64,000 bases of DNA from NCBI GenBank assembly GCA_015232315.1, contig JADFZZ010000001.1, positions 272,835 through 336,834 on the forward strand, written 5' to 3'. Below, piece by piece: positions 26,986-37,238 of the stretch (position 1 is the first letter of the stretch; each line of letters opens with the position of its first letter). The stretch is from SAR324 cluster bacterium (lineage in GTDB: Bacteria > SAR324 > NAC60-12). The notes under the pieces are model-generated. The model was not told the DNA's origin and ran no database searches. It saw only the letters and a list, made by a program, of their open reading frames with translations. Position numbers and translations under genes: made by a program.

Positions 26986-27429
26986 ATGGAATCGTTGCTC
27001 AACAATTTTCCCGTGGTTATTGAAATCCCTGTCGCATGGGGTGAAATGGATGCGTTTCAACATGTCAATAACACTGTCTATTTTCGGTATTTTGAAGATG
27101 TCCGGATTGCCTATTTTGATAAGCTCAAGTTTATGGAGTCCATGCAAAAGACAGGTGTAGGTCCGATTCTTTCGCATATTCAGTGCAGGTTTCGTGCTCC
27201 TGTCACATTTCCTGATACATTGTCAGTTGGCACCAAAATCACACAAATTGAAGAAGACCGATTTATCATGAGCTATCGGATTGTCAGCCATAAACTCCAA
27301 AAATTGGTAGCAGATGGCGACAGCATTATTGTTGTCTATGATTATCAGCAACAAAAAAAGGCAGCGATTCCAGAAGAGATTCTCAAGAAAATTCTGCTTT
27401 TGGAAGATGGAAAAGAAGTGGAAAGTTGA
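26986..27429 (+). CDS. hotdog-fold acyl-CoA thioesterase
   Basis: 147 residues, single hotdog domain of the 4-hydroxybenzoyl-CoA thioesterase/YbgC type. The active-site region reads WGEMDAFQHVNNTVYFRYFE, with Asp and the HVNN turn conserved, followed by the long helix RIAYFDKL. It hydrolyses an acyl-CoA; the substrate cannot be told from sequence. AAGGAGT is well placed before the ATG. It is 29 bases after the RsmI-like gene and probably co-transcribed. Confidence 0.82.
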   Translation: MESLLNNFPVVIEIPVAWGEMDAFQHVNNTVYFRYFEDVRIAYFDKLKFMESMQKTGVGPILSHIQCRFRAPVTFPDTLSVGTKITQIEEDRFIMSYRIVSHKLQKLVADGDSIIVVYDYQQQKKAAIPEEILKKILLLEDGKEVES

Positions 27430-27437
27430 GTTCCGGG

Positions 27438-27905
27438 TCAGGGTTTTTCAGTAGGAAGATGAAAACTGTCGCTAGAGGATAAGTAATAAACGTGCTCATT
27501 TTTTCTTAAGAGTCCCAGTTCTTCTTTGGCCAGTTTTTCAAGATAATTGACATTGCTATGCAACGATTCAACTTCTTTGACCAGTGAGTTTTCTCGTTCC
27601 TGGAGTCTCAGAATTTCATTTTCCAGTTCTACTGTTCTGTGTTTTATATCTGTTGTCGCAAGCAGTCCATAATCACCAACGACAGATATTCCAATCATGG
27701 TCATCCCGAACAATACCAGAATAGAGACCACAAACCATGTCCTCCATTCGGCCTCTTCTTTGAGGATGCTCAGATTGGATGGGATATTCTCCCCTGGAAA
27801 AAACTGTTTTGAAAAAATAACACGATCCCGTGCTCCCGGAGATTTCCGGTAATGTGCGGGTTTTTGTTGTTTTTCCAAAAATTTTCCTGATTTCAGATCA
27901 CGCAT
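27438..27905 (-). CDS. FtsB/DivIC-like septum formation protein
   Basis: 155 residues. A basic cytoplasmic N-terminus of about 55 residues is followed by a membrane segment (TWFVVSILVLFGMTMIGISVV), a coiled coil (ELENEILRLQERENSLVKEV) and the typical short C-terminal segment ending near LAKEELGLLRKNEHVYYL. This is the FtsB/DivIC layout; FtsB works with FtsL and FtsQ at the divisome. It is longer than E. coli FtsB because of the N-terminal tail. The ATG overlaps the end of purM by eight bases. FtsB genes often follow eno; here eno is 8 kb away. Confidence 0.75.
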   Translation of the reverse strand: MRDLKSGKFLEKQQKPAHYRKSPGARDRVIFSKQFFPGENIPSNLSILKEEAEWRTWFVVSILVLFGMTMIGISVVGDYGLLATTDIKHRTVELENEILRLQERENSLVKEVESLHSNVNYLEKLAKEELGLLRKNEHVYYLSSSDSFHLPTEKP

Positions 27906-29076
27906 GTTCCCGGTAATGAAAAGTGCCGTATTCTGATTGGATCCTCAGTTCATTGTATCCTGGCGCGGCTGTTTCACAATAGCCGATTTGCTGTGCTTTC
28001 AGGTCAAACTGCTGTGCGATGTCACAGACAATAGGCAGTAGCGATTTCGGGCCAATGATTTCCATACGATGTCCCATGTTAAACACCTGGTACATTTCTT
28101 TCCAGGGGGTTTCTGAAACACGTTGAATGGTTTGAAAGAGAGGGGGTACCGGAAACAGGTTATTTTTCACATATAAAATATTTTTCCCAAACTTCAGACA
28201 TTTGGTTTGACCGCCTCCGGAACAGTGAATGATTCCATTGATTTGAGAACGGTGACTGTCCAACAGTTGTTTGATCACAGGCGCATAGGTCCGTGTGGGA
28301 GAGAGTAAGGCCTGGCCGATATTCAACGGTGTCTGTTCCAGAGGATCAGACACATGAAATGGTCCGCTGTAGGCCAAGTGTTCAGGAATCTCCGGGGAAA
28401 AACTTTCAGGATATAAGCGAACGTAATCTTTGTGGAGCATGTCATGACGTGCCGAGGTCAGGCCATTACTCCCAATGCCACTATTATATTGAGATTCATA
28501 GGTCGTTTGACCATCACTGGCGAGTCCGATGATGATATCACCGGGAGCCATTCGGTCATTTGCGACAATGAGGTTTCTTGGTACTCTGGCGGTCACGGTA
28601 GAATCAACAATCAGTGTTCTCACCACATCTCCTACATCAGCGGTTTCGCCACCTGTTGTGATGATCCGGATGCCAAAGTCCTGGAATTGTTGAATCAGTT
28701 CCTCATTGGCATTGATGATGGTCTGAATGACTTCTCCCGGAATATATTTGCTGTTACGTCCGATTGTGCTGGAAAACAGGATATTATCCACAATACCAGC
28801 ACATAACAGATCATCCATGTTCATCACCAGTGCGTCTTGCGCAATGCCTTTGAATACGGAAAGATCTCCGGTTTCCCTGTAATACAGATAGGCCAATGAT
28901 GATTTTGTACCTGAGCCATCCGCATGCATGACATTGCAGTATTCAGGATCATGTCCTAGAAAATCCTCAACAATTTTGCAAAAAGCAGACGGATACAATC
29001 CTTTCGAAACATTCCGAATGGCGGCATGAACCTCTTCTTTTTGGGAAGATACCCCGCGTTGCTGATAACGTGACAT
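27898..29076 (-). CDS. purM: phosphoribosylformylglycinamidine cyclo-ligase (long form)
   Basis: 392 residues from the ATG at 29076; a TTG six codons upstream is possible. It closes the imidazole ring to form AIR in purine synthesis. The start MSRYQQRGVSSQKEEVHAAI, the HADGSGTKSSLAYL loop, ITTGGETADVGD, and NMGHRMEI match the long PurM variant (about 390 residues) known from Bacteroidetes and some other phyla, rather than the 345-residue E. coli type. No other purine gene is nearby. Confidence 0.9.
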   Translation of the reverse strand: MSRYQQRGVSSQKEEVHAAIRNVSKGLYPSAFCKIVEDFLGHDPEYCNVMHADGSGTKSSLAYLYYRETGDLSVFKGIAQDALVMNMDDLLCAGIVDNILFSSTIGRNSKYIPGEVIQTIINANEELIQQFQDFGIRIITTGGETADVGDVVRTLIVDSTVTARVPRNLIVANDRMAPGDIIIGLASDGQTTYESQYNSGIGSNGLTSARHDMLHKDYVRLYPESFSPEIPEHLAYSGPFHVSDPLEQTPLNIGQALLSPTRTYAPVIKQLLDSHRSQINGIIHCSGGGQTKCLKFGKNILYVKNNLFPVPPLFQTIQRVSETPWKEMYQVFNMGHRMEIIGPKSLLPIVCDIAQQFDLKAQQIGYCETAAPGYNELRIQSEYGTFHYREHA

Positions 29077-29124
29077 GAAAATTGAATGCTCCAAAAAATA
29101 GGGAGGAAAAAGGGGGTGCCGAGA

Positions 29125-29490
29125 TCAGATATTTGAGGAAGACATCTGGCACTTGCCTTCGAGCACAGCACCCTGATGCACCATCATCCCGCCTGGAGGG
29201 ACCAGAATGGTGCCCTGGATGTGTCCGTTTTTCAGAATTTCCAATTGCCGGTCAACTTTCATACTGCCTTCAATATGTCCGCCGACAATCACATTGTTTC
29301 CATGAATGTTTCCTTTAACATTTCCACTCTGTCCAATCAACAGTTCTCCTTCGCTAACGACAGTTCCATCAATATTCCCATTGATGTAAACCACTCCGTC
29401 ACAATACACTTCTCCTTCAATAAACAGGCTTTCGCTCAGGTGACTGGGACCTCTGACGACTGGCAATGACGAATTTTTTGATTTGGGCAC
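29125..29490 (-). CDS. bactofilin
   Basis: About 121 residues from a GTG at 29490 preceded by AAAGG; a TTG at 29553 would overlap the upstream peptidase gene. The core is a right-handed beta-helix of short repeats (FIEGEVYCDGVVYINGNI, GELLIGQSGNVKG, NVIVGGHIEGSM, LEILKNGHIQGTI), flanked by flexible termini, as in the DUF583/bactofilin family. Bactofilins polymerise at the membrane and position cell-wall enzymes. It starts ten bases after the stop of an M23 peptidase gene; this pairing is known in other bacteria, where it controls cell shape. Confidence 0.9.
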   Translation of the reverse strand: MPKSKNSSLPVVRGPSHLSESLFIEGEVYCDGVVYINGNIDGTVVSEGELLIGQSGNVKGNIHGNNVIVGGHIEGSMKVDRQLEILKNGHIQGTILVPPGGMMVHQGAVLEGKCQMSSSNI

Positions 29491-29500
29491 AGAACCTTTA

Positions 29501-30871
29501 TTATTTGAAGGAAACAACAGATTGCTTCCTGTATAAGGGATAAGGAGTTCCAAACTGGCTGATCACACTCATCGGGTTGATATGGCGGCCATTGACAATG
29601 ATTTCATAATGCAGGTGAGGACCCGTACTTCGTCCGGTACTGCCTGCAAGCGCAATCACATCGCCTCGCTTAACTCGTTGTCCGGGATGAACCAGAATTT
29701 TTGAAAGATGGCCAAAACGTGTGACATAGCGAACTTCACGACCCCCATGAGGATATATCCCATAGCCATGTTTGATTTCAACAAGCAGTCCATATCCAGA
29801 CTGATCTCCAGTGCGAGTAACAACACCATCAGCAGGAGCGTTAATCTGACCACCTGTTTTTACTACAAAATCGGTTCCACCGTGAAACGCTGTTTCTTTG
29901 GTGAAGGGATCCGTGCGAGAGCCATAATCATCCGAGATCAATCGACTCTTCACGGGTAAAATGGTTGGTGTGTTTCGCCATGCCGCATAATTGTTTTCGA
30001 TAGACAAGCTCAGTTTTTCAAAATCAGAAACAGCCTCATCATAATATTGAGCAGAATCTTCTATGGTTTGACGCAACAATCGGGATTGAATCAGGGAATC
30101 TCTGGAGTTCAAACTGAAAGTTTCTTCCATGGTTGGTCCACCACGTCCCCAATTGCCGGATTTTTTGGGCAGATTTGATTTGGTTGCATCGGCGGCTGTA
30201 CGAAACGTCACCCCCGTCACACTACGGATTTTTTGGGAAATCTGGTCAATTGTTTCTTCCTTGGATTTTACAAATTGTAAATGTTCTTCAAAATCACGTT
30301 CTGATTGTGCGACTTTCATCTGAAGTTGCTGGATTTGTGTTTCCTGTTCTTCATACGTCAGTTTTCTTGAATAAAATTCACGTAATTCCTTGTCAAACTG
30401 TTGAAGATTCTGCTGTACACGTTCAATCCAGAGCACAGCTTGCTGGGGATGGTTGGGGTCATAGGAATTAGGAAGGCATTTGGTTCCAAGGGTTTGGCAG
30501 ATATATTCCTGCATTTCCAGCAGTTTCACAGTGTTGGAATTGACGAGTGCCAGATGTTTTTTAAGGGAAGCTTCGCTATTATAAGCAGACTGTTTGAGCT
30601 CTTCAATGTAATCTTCAAGAAATACAATGCGGTCTTCTTTTTCAGAAAATTCACTTATTTTCTGTTGAAGAGTTGCTTTGTCCTGTTCTTGCTGGGAAAT
30701 CAGTTCCTGCTGTTTCTGGATCGTATGATATTGATGGTAATACAAATAACCAATCCCCGTTATTCCTGACAGGAGGAACAGCGTGAAAACATAGAACGTG
30801 GCTGAATTTAGAGAATAGTGAAAAACTCCAGCGTTCGGATTTTTTATAAAGAGAATTGAGAAATCTTTCAT
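29501..30871 (-). CDS. M23 family peptidoglycan endopeptidase with coiled coil
   Basis: 456 residues. An N-terminal membrane segment (about residues 26-45) is followed by long coiled-coil regions up to residue 240 and a C-terminal LytM/M23 domain with FHGGTDF (zinc His/Asp) and GPHLHYEI (HxH). The domain should lie in the periplasm and cleave peptide cross-links. Pairing with the bactofilin gene suggests it is positioned by that filament to shape the cell. Several family members with this layout lack activity and act as regulators, but the zinc ligands here are intact. Confidence 0.92.
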   Translation of the reverse strand: MKDFSILFIKNPNAGVFHYSLNSATFYVFTLFLLSGITGIGYLYYHQYHTIQKQQELISQQEQDKATLQQKISEFSEKEDRIVFLEDYIEELKQSAYNSEASLKKHLALVNSNTVKLLEMQEYICQTLGTKCLPNSYDPNHPQQAVLWIERVQQNLQQFDKELREFYSRKLTYEEQETQIQQLQMKVAQSERDFEEHLQFVKSKEETIDQISQKIRSVTGVTFRTAADATKSNLPKKSGNWGRGGPTMEETFSLNSRDSLIQSRLLRQTIEDSAQYYDEAVSDFEKLSLSIENNYAAWRNTPTILPVKSRLISDDYGSRTDPFTKETAFHGGTDFVVKTGGQINAPADGVVTRTGDQSGYGLLVEIKHGYGIYPHGGREVRYVTRFGHLSKILVHPGQRVKRGDVIALAGSTGRSTGPHLHYEIIVNGRHINPMSVISQFGTPYPLYRKQSVVSFK

Positions 30872-31081
30872 ATCTTTCCGTGTTCACGTTATCAAAAACA
30901 GTTCTGAAGAAGTCATTAACAGACAAAAGGGTTGATTTGCAACTCATTTTTAAGATTTTCAATTTTTTAACGAGCCTTTTGTGGTGATCCAGCATTTTCC
31001 TTGAAACTATTGGATGGTTCGTCTACTGGAATAACCATACACCTGTTCTCTTTTTCTTATCTCATTGAGGTGGCATAAGCA

Positions 31082-33229
31082 ATGACTACACCACAAACAG
31101 CAAAAACCTTTGAAAATTTATTACTCAAGGTTGTTGAAGCTCAGATGAATAAAGCCTCAGAAGAAAATTCTGAAACCTCTTATCTGGCTCCTGATGCTCG
31201 AAAAAATCTGTTATCTCAACTCAAATTTGTTCTGGACCACGAAGGTGCGCAAACCCCCCTGTTTGACCAGGTCAGTCTCGAATCCATGGTTCACGTGTTC
31301 CGCCAGGCGGATGGTTATCAAAAACGGCTTTATGAAACTGTGCATCCGTGCCATGTGCTGTTTAAAAATCCTGCTGATTGGTTCGCTCAAAGTTATCGTT
31401 TTTTATATGATGAAGTATCCTTCCTCGAACTGATCCGGTATTTTGGAGGCGGAAAAAACGCTACTGAAAAAGAAATTATTTTTCGCTCACTGGTCGCAAA
31501 ACTCATTAAAACTCAGGAAACAATCCGTACCATTGAACAGAATACGGATTTTTTAGGAAAATATCTTAAAAACTATCCCAAGTTTGGAAAGCATTATCCT
31601 GAATATCTTCAAGAAAGCAAACAAAGCCCCAAACTCCTTTCAGCCGAAGACAGCCTGAAGCATGGAATTCATGTTCTGATTCGGGACATAAGCATCAGTT
31701 GTCTGAAACTGTTGACAGAACTTAAAATTCCTCTTCCTGAAAACGCAAAAAACGCATTTGACAAGAAAATGTATTATGATGCGCTGGTTCTCACTATCCG
31801 TACAGCAAAAGACAAAGACATGTTTGAAAAAGTAACACAGGAACAATATCCCGCTCTCGTCAAGGCGCTAGGTGTTGTGATCGAAAAATCATTGTTGCAT
31901 CCTGAAAGCTATTTATTTCAGCATGTCAAGCGTCAGTATATGACTGATTGGCTGGTGCACCATCTGAGAGAGTTGGATCAAACATCCAAAGACGTATTTT
32001 ATCAGGCGGGAAAAGCCAGTATCTACGAACGCTTTTATGCATTAATGTTGCCAGATGACTTTGTCAAACAGTTGAGTGACCGTGCCAACTTGAAGAACAA
32101 TGACATTATCGAACTTGAAGAATCAGCCCTGGAAGGTTTGTTTGAACCTGAATTTTATGATCTTTTACTCAAAGTGTACACGCGTTATAAGGATGATAGC
32201 AAACTTGGAAAAGGCTTTCCTATGTCGGCCCAGGCTTTATCATCCGCTGGTGATATTTCATGGGAAAAACAGACAATGGTGGCCCAGGTTGCCAAAAAAG
32301 TGGAAGCAGGAAATCTGACACCGGGACAAGCGAGTGGGTTTGCTTCGATGCTGGCATCCCTGAAAAAAATCACAGTGTCATTCACCAGCATTGCAAAAAA
32401 GAAAACTGAGGCAAAGCAGTCGGCTAAAGCGACTCCAGTCGAGGAACCTGTAAGCGCTACGCCACCCGTCAATCCGGAAAACGCCCCACCTCCTGTGATT
32501 TTTAAGGTCAGCCACTCTGGAACTTTGCTGGAGGCTTGTTTCCCCTTACCTAAAAAAGATGTCCCCAATCCTGTCAAGGGGCAGAAGCAGGATATTTCTT
32601 ATAAAGATTCTGACACAGACGCCGCCATGGCTCCGGGGGATCAGGAATATTTTGTGGACCTGTTCAATCTGACAAAAGAAAGTAATACTCCTGTCAATAA
32701 GTATTATATAAAATTTTCCAATGCGTTGCTGGCAATTTTAAGATCCTACAACAAGGCCACCAGACATGTGCAGAAAAAAATGTCGGTTGCAGGGAATGTC
32801 ACGTCATACAATGAAGATGTCCTGTATCTTAAAATCACAGATGAAATTATTTTGGCGCTTGGGGTTGCGAATATGGGACAAAGCAAAAATCTGGGTAAAG
32901 TTCCCAATGGCCAGACTGTTTACCTGCGCTTGTTTGTAAACGGGGATTGGACACAGGCACTATTCAGAACAAATGCCGCTAATTTCATGAAAGAATTCAT
33001 GATCGGGGATGCGGCAAAGCGATTTCGGGAAGTGCAGATTGAGCATTTTCAAAACAAGCCTGAATTTGAGGCTCTGCTCACCCATGCATTGATCAAAGTG
33101 ATAGAAAGTTTACCACAATCAGATTTTGATTTTCTCAATGATGAATCCCTTGTCGGATTTGTCGGATTGATTCAGCGTAAAGCCCAACTGCTCAAAGACA
33201 AGGGCGTTTCTTTTGATAAATTGATATGA
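31082..33229 (+). CDS. large soluble protein of unknown function
   Basis: 715 residues, no signal peptide or membrane segment. Residues 1-435 are mostly helical; about 437-475 is a Lys/Ala/Pro/Glu-rich linker; the C-terminal 240 residues form a second domain with beta strands (QTVYLRLFVNGDWTQALF). I recognise no family. GAGGTGG lies upstream of the ATG. Its TGA overlaps the ATG of the acyltransferase gene (ATGA), so the two are translationally coupled and may function together, for instance in envelope work, but nothing in the sequence proves this. Confidence 0.75.
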   Translation: MTTPQTAKTFENLLLKVVEAQMNKASEENSETSYLAPDARKNLLSQLKFVLDHEGAQTPLFDQVSLESMVHVFRQADGYQKRLYETVHPCHVLFKNPADWFAQSYRFLYDEVSFLELIRYFGGGKNATEKEIIFRSLVAKLIKTQETIRTIEQNTDFLGKYLKNYPKFGKHYPEYLQESKQSPKLLSAEDSLKHGIHVLIRDISISCLKLLTELKIPLPENAKNAFDKKMYYDALVLTIRTAKDKDMFEKVTQEQYPALVKALGVVIEKSLLHPESYLFQHVKRQYMTDWLVHHLRELDQTSKDVFYQAGKASIYERFYALMLPDDFVKQLSDRANLKNNDIIELEESALEGLFEPEFYDLLLKVYTRYKDDSKLGKGFPMSAQALSSAGDISWEKQTMVAQVAKKVEAGNLTPGQASGFASMLASLKKITVSFTSIAKKKTEAKQSAKATPVEEPVSATPPVNPENAPPPVIFKVSHSGTLLEACFPLPKKDVPNPVKGQKQDISYKDSDTDAAMAPGDQEYFVDLFNLTKESNTPVNKYYIKFSNALLAILRSYNKATRHVQKKMSVAGNVTSYNEDVLYLKITDEIILALGVANMGQSKNLGKVPNGQTVYLRLFVNGDWTQALFRTNAANFMKEFMIGDAAKRFREVQIEHFQNKPEFEALLTHALIKVIESLPQSDFDFLNDESLVGFVGLIQRKAQLLKDKGVSFDKLI

Positions 33230-34149
33230 ACCAGCTTTCTCCGGATGAACCCATTCGCTGGTTTCATCGACTGGAATACGCCTTTCTTCTATTTTTAAGA
33301 AAACTCGCGCTCACCATAAATCCACAGAAACGGAATTTTTTTCAATGGTGTCTGTATGCACTGGCCTACCATGTTATCCGCATTTGCCGCAGTATTGTGA
33401 AAACAAACCTTGATCTGGCATTCCCCAACTTGTCTGATGAAAAAAAAGCTCAAATTGGACGTGACAGTTACCGCTGGTTTTCACGACTTTCCTTTGATGC
33501 GTTGCGCTTGGATCTGTTTGCGGGGAAAACTCAGCAATTGGCACAACTCGAGAATCTGGCCGTTCTGGATGAGGCTCTGGCGGAAAACAAAGGCGTGTTG
33601 TTGGTGAGCGGACATTTTGGTAATTGGGAAGTGGTCGCGCCGGTACTTGCGGAAAAACAATATTCAACCTGGATGTATGTCGGACAGCAGTCTAATCCGC
33701 TCGTGGATGAACACCACAATCAGGTTCGTCAAAAATTAAACATTCAAACCATTGGCAAGGGAAAAGCCGCGGCGTTGCAGATTGGGCGTGTTCTGAATCA
33801 TAAAAATATTTTGTGCATGCTGGTGGATCAGAATGATCGTAAATCGTCACTGTTTGTTGATTTTTTCGGAAGAAAAGCCTCCATGAGCAAGGGTGTCGCG
33901 TCTTTTTATTTGATGAAACGTTCCCCGATAGTGCTGGTCACCTGTCCTTACGTGGGAGACAAGGTATTGATTAAATTTGAGAGAATTTACTGTGACTTGA
34001 CAGGCAACCGGGAACGGGACACGCAGTTGATCGCACAGGCAGTGACGGACAGGTTGGAAGATGTGATTCGTGAATATCCGGATCAGTATTTCTGGATGCA
34101 CCGGCGTTGGCGCACCCGACCTCAGGATGATCCTGTTTCCCTCTATTGA
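33226..34149 (+). CDS. LpxL/HtrB-family acyltransferase
   Basis: 307 residues, the normal size. The catalytic motif SGHFGNWEV (H-x4-E) is present, followed by family segments [17 protein letters not shown] and [12 protein letters not shown]. Members transfer a secondary acyl chain to lipid A precursors, or acyl groups to other lipids, at the inner membrane. Other lipid A genes are absent, so the exact acceptor is open. It overlaps the upstream unknown gene by four bases and its 3' end overlaps the convergent CLC gene by seven bases. Confidence 0.88.
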   Translation: MNQLSPDEPIRWFHRLEYAFLLFLRKLALTINPQKRNFFQWCLYALAYHVIRICRSIVKTNLDLAFPNLSDEKKAQIGRDSYRWFSRLSFDALRLDLFAGKTQQLAQLENLAVLDEALAENKGVLLVSGHFGNWEVVAPVLAEKQYSTWMYVGQQSNPLVDEHHNQVRQKLNIQTIGKGKAAALQIGRVLNHKNILCMLVDQNDRKSSLFVDFFGRKASMSKGVASFYLMKRSPIVLVTCPYVGDKVLIKFERIYCDLTGNRERDTQLIAQAVTDRLEDVIREYPDQYFWMHRRWRTRPQDDPVSLY

Positions 34150-35582
34150 TCTGTTTCAGAACTTTGGCCGGTCATTTTTTTTTGGTCTGGCCGAAAGATT
34201 GGTTGTCCTTCATATTTTTTTCTATTGTCTCTCCCGTGTTTAAGCGTTTCCCCGTCATGATGATCTTTGTGAAATTTTGAAACAGCCACGCGCTGTGAAT
34301 GATAAATGCCGGTATGACCACTGAAATAATAGGCCGTGAAACAGGCAACCGCATAGTAAATGACATTTTCAGCGCCAAAAAGTTCGATGCCCATCATGGT
34401 GCAAGCCAGCGGCGTATTGGTGGCTCCCGCGAAAACAGCGATAAACCCCAGTCCCGCGAACAGATCAACAGGAACGCCTGTCAAGGTTGCGATCGCATTG
34501 CCCAATGTTGCGCCGATAAAAAATAAAGGCGTGACTTCTCCCCCTTTAAAGCCTGTGCCCAGAGTGATTGCCGTCAGCAACAACTTCCAGAACCAACTGA
34601 AATAGTCAGCGCCACCCTTGGAAAAAGCAGATACAATACTGATTCCGTCAGGGGATGAGGAATGGACTCCGAGTCCAAGATAATCAAACGTGTCTAACAA
34701 ATAGCTGATGCCGATCACCAAAACAGCGCCGACAACCGGAATGAGCCATTTTTTGGGGATGAACTGATGGCTTTTGGCTTTTATCCCATGCGAGAGTTCC
34801 GCAAACAAAAAACTGGCCAGACCAAAAAAAATCCCTGCGACAAGGACTTTCAGCAACAGCAACACATCAAAAGAAACAAATGGAAGTGCACCCGGGTTTT
34901 TTCCTGAAAACGCGATGGAATAATGGGTATGTCCCACTTGACAGGCCGTACAGACAATATCCGCAATGATGCTGGCCATTAAGCAAGGTGCAAGTGCGTC
35001 ATATTTGATTCTGCCAATGGCCAGCACTTCCAGCGCAAAAATCGCTCCTGTCACAGGAGTTCCAAAGACGGCGCCAAAACCTGCCGCCATTCCGCACATC
35101 AATAGAATTCTTTGATTTTCATGTCTTAATTTGAACTTGGTGGCCACAAACGCCGCCACACTTCCACCCATTTGCACAGCGGTTCCCTCTCTTCCCGCGG
35201 AGCCGCCGAATAAATGGGTAATCACCGTGGTGATCAGCACCAGCGGGGCCATCCGAAACGGAATACCGCCACCGGGCTTGTGTATTTCATCCATGATGAG
35301 GTTATTGCCGGCTTCAGCGTTTTTACCAAAAAAACTGTATAGCCAGGAAATGAAAATTCCAGCAAGAGGCAGAAGAAAGATAAGCCACATGTTTTCCCAA
35401 CGAGTGTGGGTGGCCCATTCCAGCATTTTTAAAAACAGCGCGACAAATAATCCGACAGCAATCGCTACGGGTAAAACAAGCAGTGTCCAGCGAATCAGAT
35501 GTGATGCGATACGAAATTGTTCGAATGAATATTTTGATTTAGGCATTCTGGAATGTTCTTGAAGGATTGGAGCATCTTTCAT
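34143..35582 (-). CDS. CLC-family anion/proton antiporter, probably fluoride-type
   Basis: 479 residues with about ten or more hydrophobic membrane segments. The gating-glutamate motif reads [14 protein letters not shown] (Glu at about residue 132), with [14 protein letters not shown] and [15 protein letters not shown] following. The first selectivity motif, GSGIP in chloride-type CLCs, is replaced by [11 protein letters not shown], and GREGP by GREGT. From memory these are features of the CLC-F group that exports fluoride. No fluoride riboswitch motif is visible upstream. The start could be residue 13 (Met-Pro-Lys-Ser); no clear ribosome-binding site decides. Confidence 0.78.
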   Translation of the reverse strand: MKDAPILQEHSRMPKSKYSFEQFRIASHLIRWTLLVLPVAIAVGLFVALFLKMLEWATHTRWENMWLIFLLPLAGIFISWLYSFFGKNAEAGNNLIMDEIHKPGGGIPFRMAPLVLITTVITHLFGGSAGREGTAVQMGGSVAAFVATKFKLRHENQRILLMCGMAAGFGAVFGTPVTGAIFALEVLAIGRIKYDALAPCLMASIIADIVCTACQVGHTHYSIAFSGKNPGALPFVSFDVLLLLKVLVAGIFFGLASFLFAELSHGIKAKSHQFIPKKWLIPVVGAVLVIGISYLLDTFDYLGLGVHSSSPDGISIVSAFSKGGADYFSWFWKLLLTAITLGTGFKGGEVTPLFFIGATLGNAIATLTGVPVDLFAGLGFIAVFAGATNTPLACTMMGIELFGAENVIYYAVACFTAYYFSGHTGIYHSQRVAVSKFHKDHHDGETLKHGRDNRKKYEGQPIFRPDQKKMTGQSSETDQ

Positions 35583-35665
35583 TGGCTCAAGATTTCTCGC
35601 GCTGGTTGAGATGACACTTCTGTTGAATTAAGGAATGGCAAAAAAATAAGTTGTAAAAGTGCGCT

Positions 35666-35768
35666 CGTGCCCTACGTTCCGTGGGGCACGTTATTCCTCA
35701 GGCTCTGCTCTGCTTCGCATCCACCGGAGGTGGGTCATGGAACGGTTACGAACGGGACGTTCGTAACC
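35666..35768. repeat. cluster of three palindromes (REP-like)
   Basis: Between the CLC and enolase genes are three consecutive hairpins with three-base loops. The first, CGTGCCCTACG-TTC-CGTGGGGCACG (35666-35690), is an 11-bp stem with one T-G wobble. The second, CCACC-GGA-GGTGG, spans 35721-35733. The third, GGTTACGAACG-GGA-CGTTCGTAACC (35744-35768), is a perfect 11-bp stem. The stretch is more GC-rich than its surroundings and has no T-runs, so it is not a standard terminator; it resembles repetitive extragenic palindromes. Confidence 0.6.
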
Positions 35769-35804
35769 AGAAAGTTTTCCATTTCTTCAGGGTTTCTCGC
35801 TGAA

Positions 35805-37085
35805 TCAGACCAGTCTCATGCCAAACTGGGAGGCACTGCCCAATTCATCTTCAATTTCCAGCAGACGGTTGTATTTGGCGGTACGCTCACCACGTGAGGT
35901 AGAGCCTGTTTTAATTTGCCCACCACCCATGGCAACCGCAAAATCTGCGATAAACGTATCTTCTGTTTCACCGCTTCGGTGTGAAATGATATAGCTCCAA
36001 CCAACTTCCCGGCACATCTGGATGGTGGCGATGGTTTCTGAAACAGAGCCAATCTGGTTGACTTTGATCAACACGGAATTGGCGGCTTTTTTCTGAATAC
36101 CTTTTTTGACAAAGTCAGTGTTGGTCACAAACAGGTCATCACCGACGATCTGCACTTTTTCTCCAATAGCGGCCGTCAAACCAGTGAAGCCATCCCAGTC
36201 ATGCTCACTCAAGGGATCTTCAATGGAGATGATTGGGTATTTGGAACACCAGTTTTGATAAAGTTCCATCATTTCTTTGGTGCTCTTTTTGCCCTGACCG
36301 GATTTTTTCAAATTATAGCCACCATCGCTTTTCTCATAAAATTCACTGGAGGCGGCATCCAGGGCGATGGCAATGTCTTTGCCGGGTTTGTAGCCAGCTT
36401 TTTTGATGGCTTCAATGATCAGTTCGCAGGCTTCCTCATTGCTTTTGAGACTTGGAGCGAATCCGCCTTCGTCACCAACTCCGGTGGAATATCCGTTCTT
36501 TTTCAGAATGGCCTTCAAATTATGGAATGTTTCCGCGCCATAGCGTAGCGCTTCACGGAAATTAGGCGCGCCAACCGGCATAACCATGTATTCCTGAAGG
36601 TCCACGCTACTGTCGGCATGTGATCCTCCATTCAGAATATTCATCATAGGCACAGGCAGACGACTGGCTCCGGCACCGCCAAGATAGGCATACAATGGCA
36701 GATTGACTGCTTTTGCGCCAGCACAGGCAACGGCCATGGACACCCCCAGAATCGCGTTTGCGCCCAGGTTTTTCTTGAACGGGGTTCCATCCATATCAAG
36801 CATGACTTTGTCAATCTCGCCTTGATGTGTGACATCCATACCGGTCAATTTGGGACCAATGGTTTTGTTGATATTTTCCACGGCTTTCAAAACACCTTTG
36901 CCCAAATATCTTTTTTTGTCGCCATCCCGTAATTCCAGTGCCTCATTTTCTCCTGTGGAGGCTCCTGAGGGGACCGATGCGGATGCGGAAACACCATCAT
37001 CCAGAGTCACCTTGACCCTGACAGTCGGGTTGCCACGGGAATCCATAATTTCAATGGCTGATACTGTTTGAATTTTTCTGCTCAT
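35805..37085 (-). CDS. eno: enolase
   Basis: 426 residues from the ATG at 37085, which has GGAGG/AGGAG upstream; a longer in-frame extension lacks one. It interconverts 2-phosphoglycerate and phosphoenolpyruvate. Seen: [57 protein letters not shown], the Mg2+ ligands in [22 protein letters not shown] and [10 protein letters not shown], the catalytic Lys in [13 protein letters not shown], and SHRSGETED. Complete and typical. Confidence 0.98.
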   Translation of the reverse strand: MSRKIQTVSAIEIMDSRGNPTVRVKVTLDDGVSASASVPSGASTGENEALELRDGDKKRYLGKGVLKAVENINKTIGPKLTGMDVTHQGEIDKVMLDMDGTPFKKNLGANAILGVSMAVACAGAKAVNLPLYAYLGGAGASRLPVPMMNILNGGSHADSSVDLQEYMVMPVGAPNFREALRYGAETFHNLKAILKKNGYSTGVGDEGGFAPSLKSNEEACELIIEAIKKAGYKPGKDIAIALDAASSEFYEKSDGGYNLKKSGQGKKSTKEMMELYQNWCSKYPIISIEDPLSEHDWDGFTGLTAAIGEKVQIVGDDLFVTNTDFVKKGIQKKAANSVLIKVNQIGSVSETIATIQMCREVGWSYIISHRSGETEDTFIADFAVAMGGGQIKTGSTSRGERTAKYNRLLEIEDELGSASQFGMRLV

Positions 37086-37238
37086 GTTGCTCCTCCAATT
37101 TTTATGTGAACTAAAAATTAACATGCCTGTTGCTGATTTAACAGCCTCTGCTTCATTCAAAAGTGAGGCTCGATGTATACATTTAGCAAACCCACCCCTC
37201 CAATGGAAAGTGGAAAATGCGAAAATAAATAAATCAAC

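Noticed and set aside
35583-35804. Fluoride riboswitch upstream of the CLC gene
   Set aside because: The conserved pseudoknot motif could not be found on the minus strand; the structure there is a set of simple palindromes.
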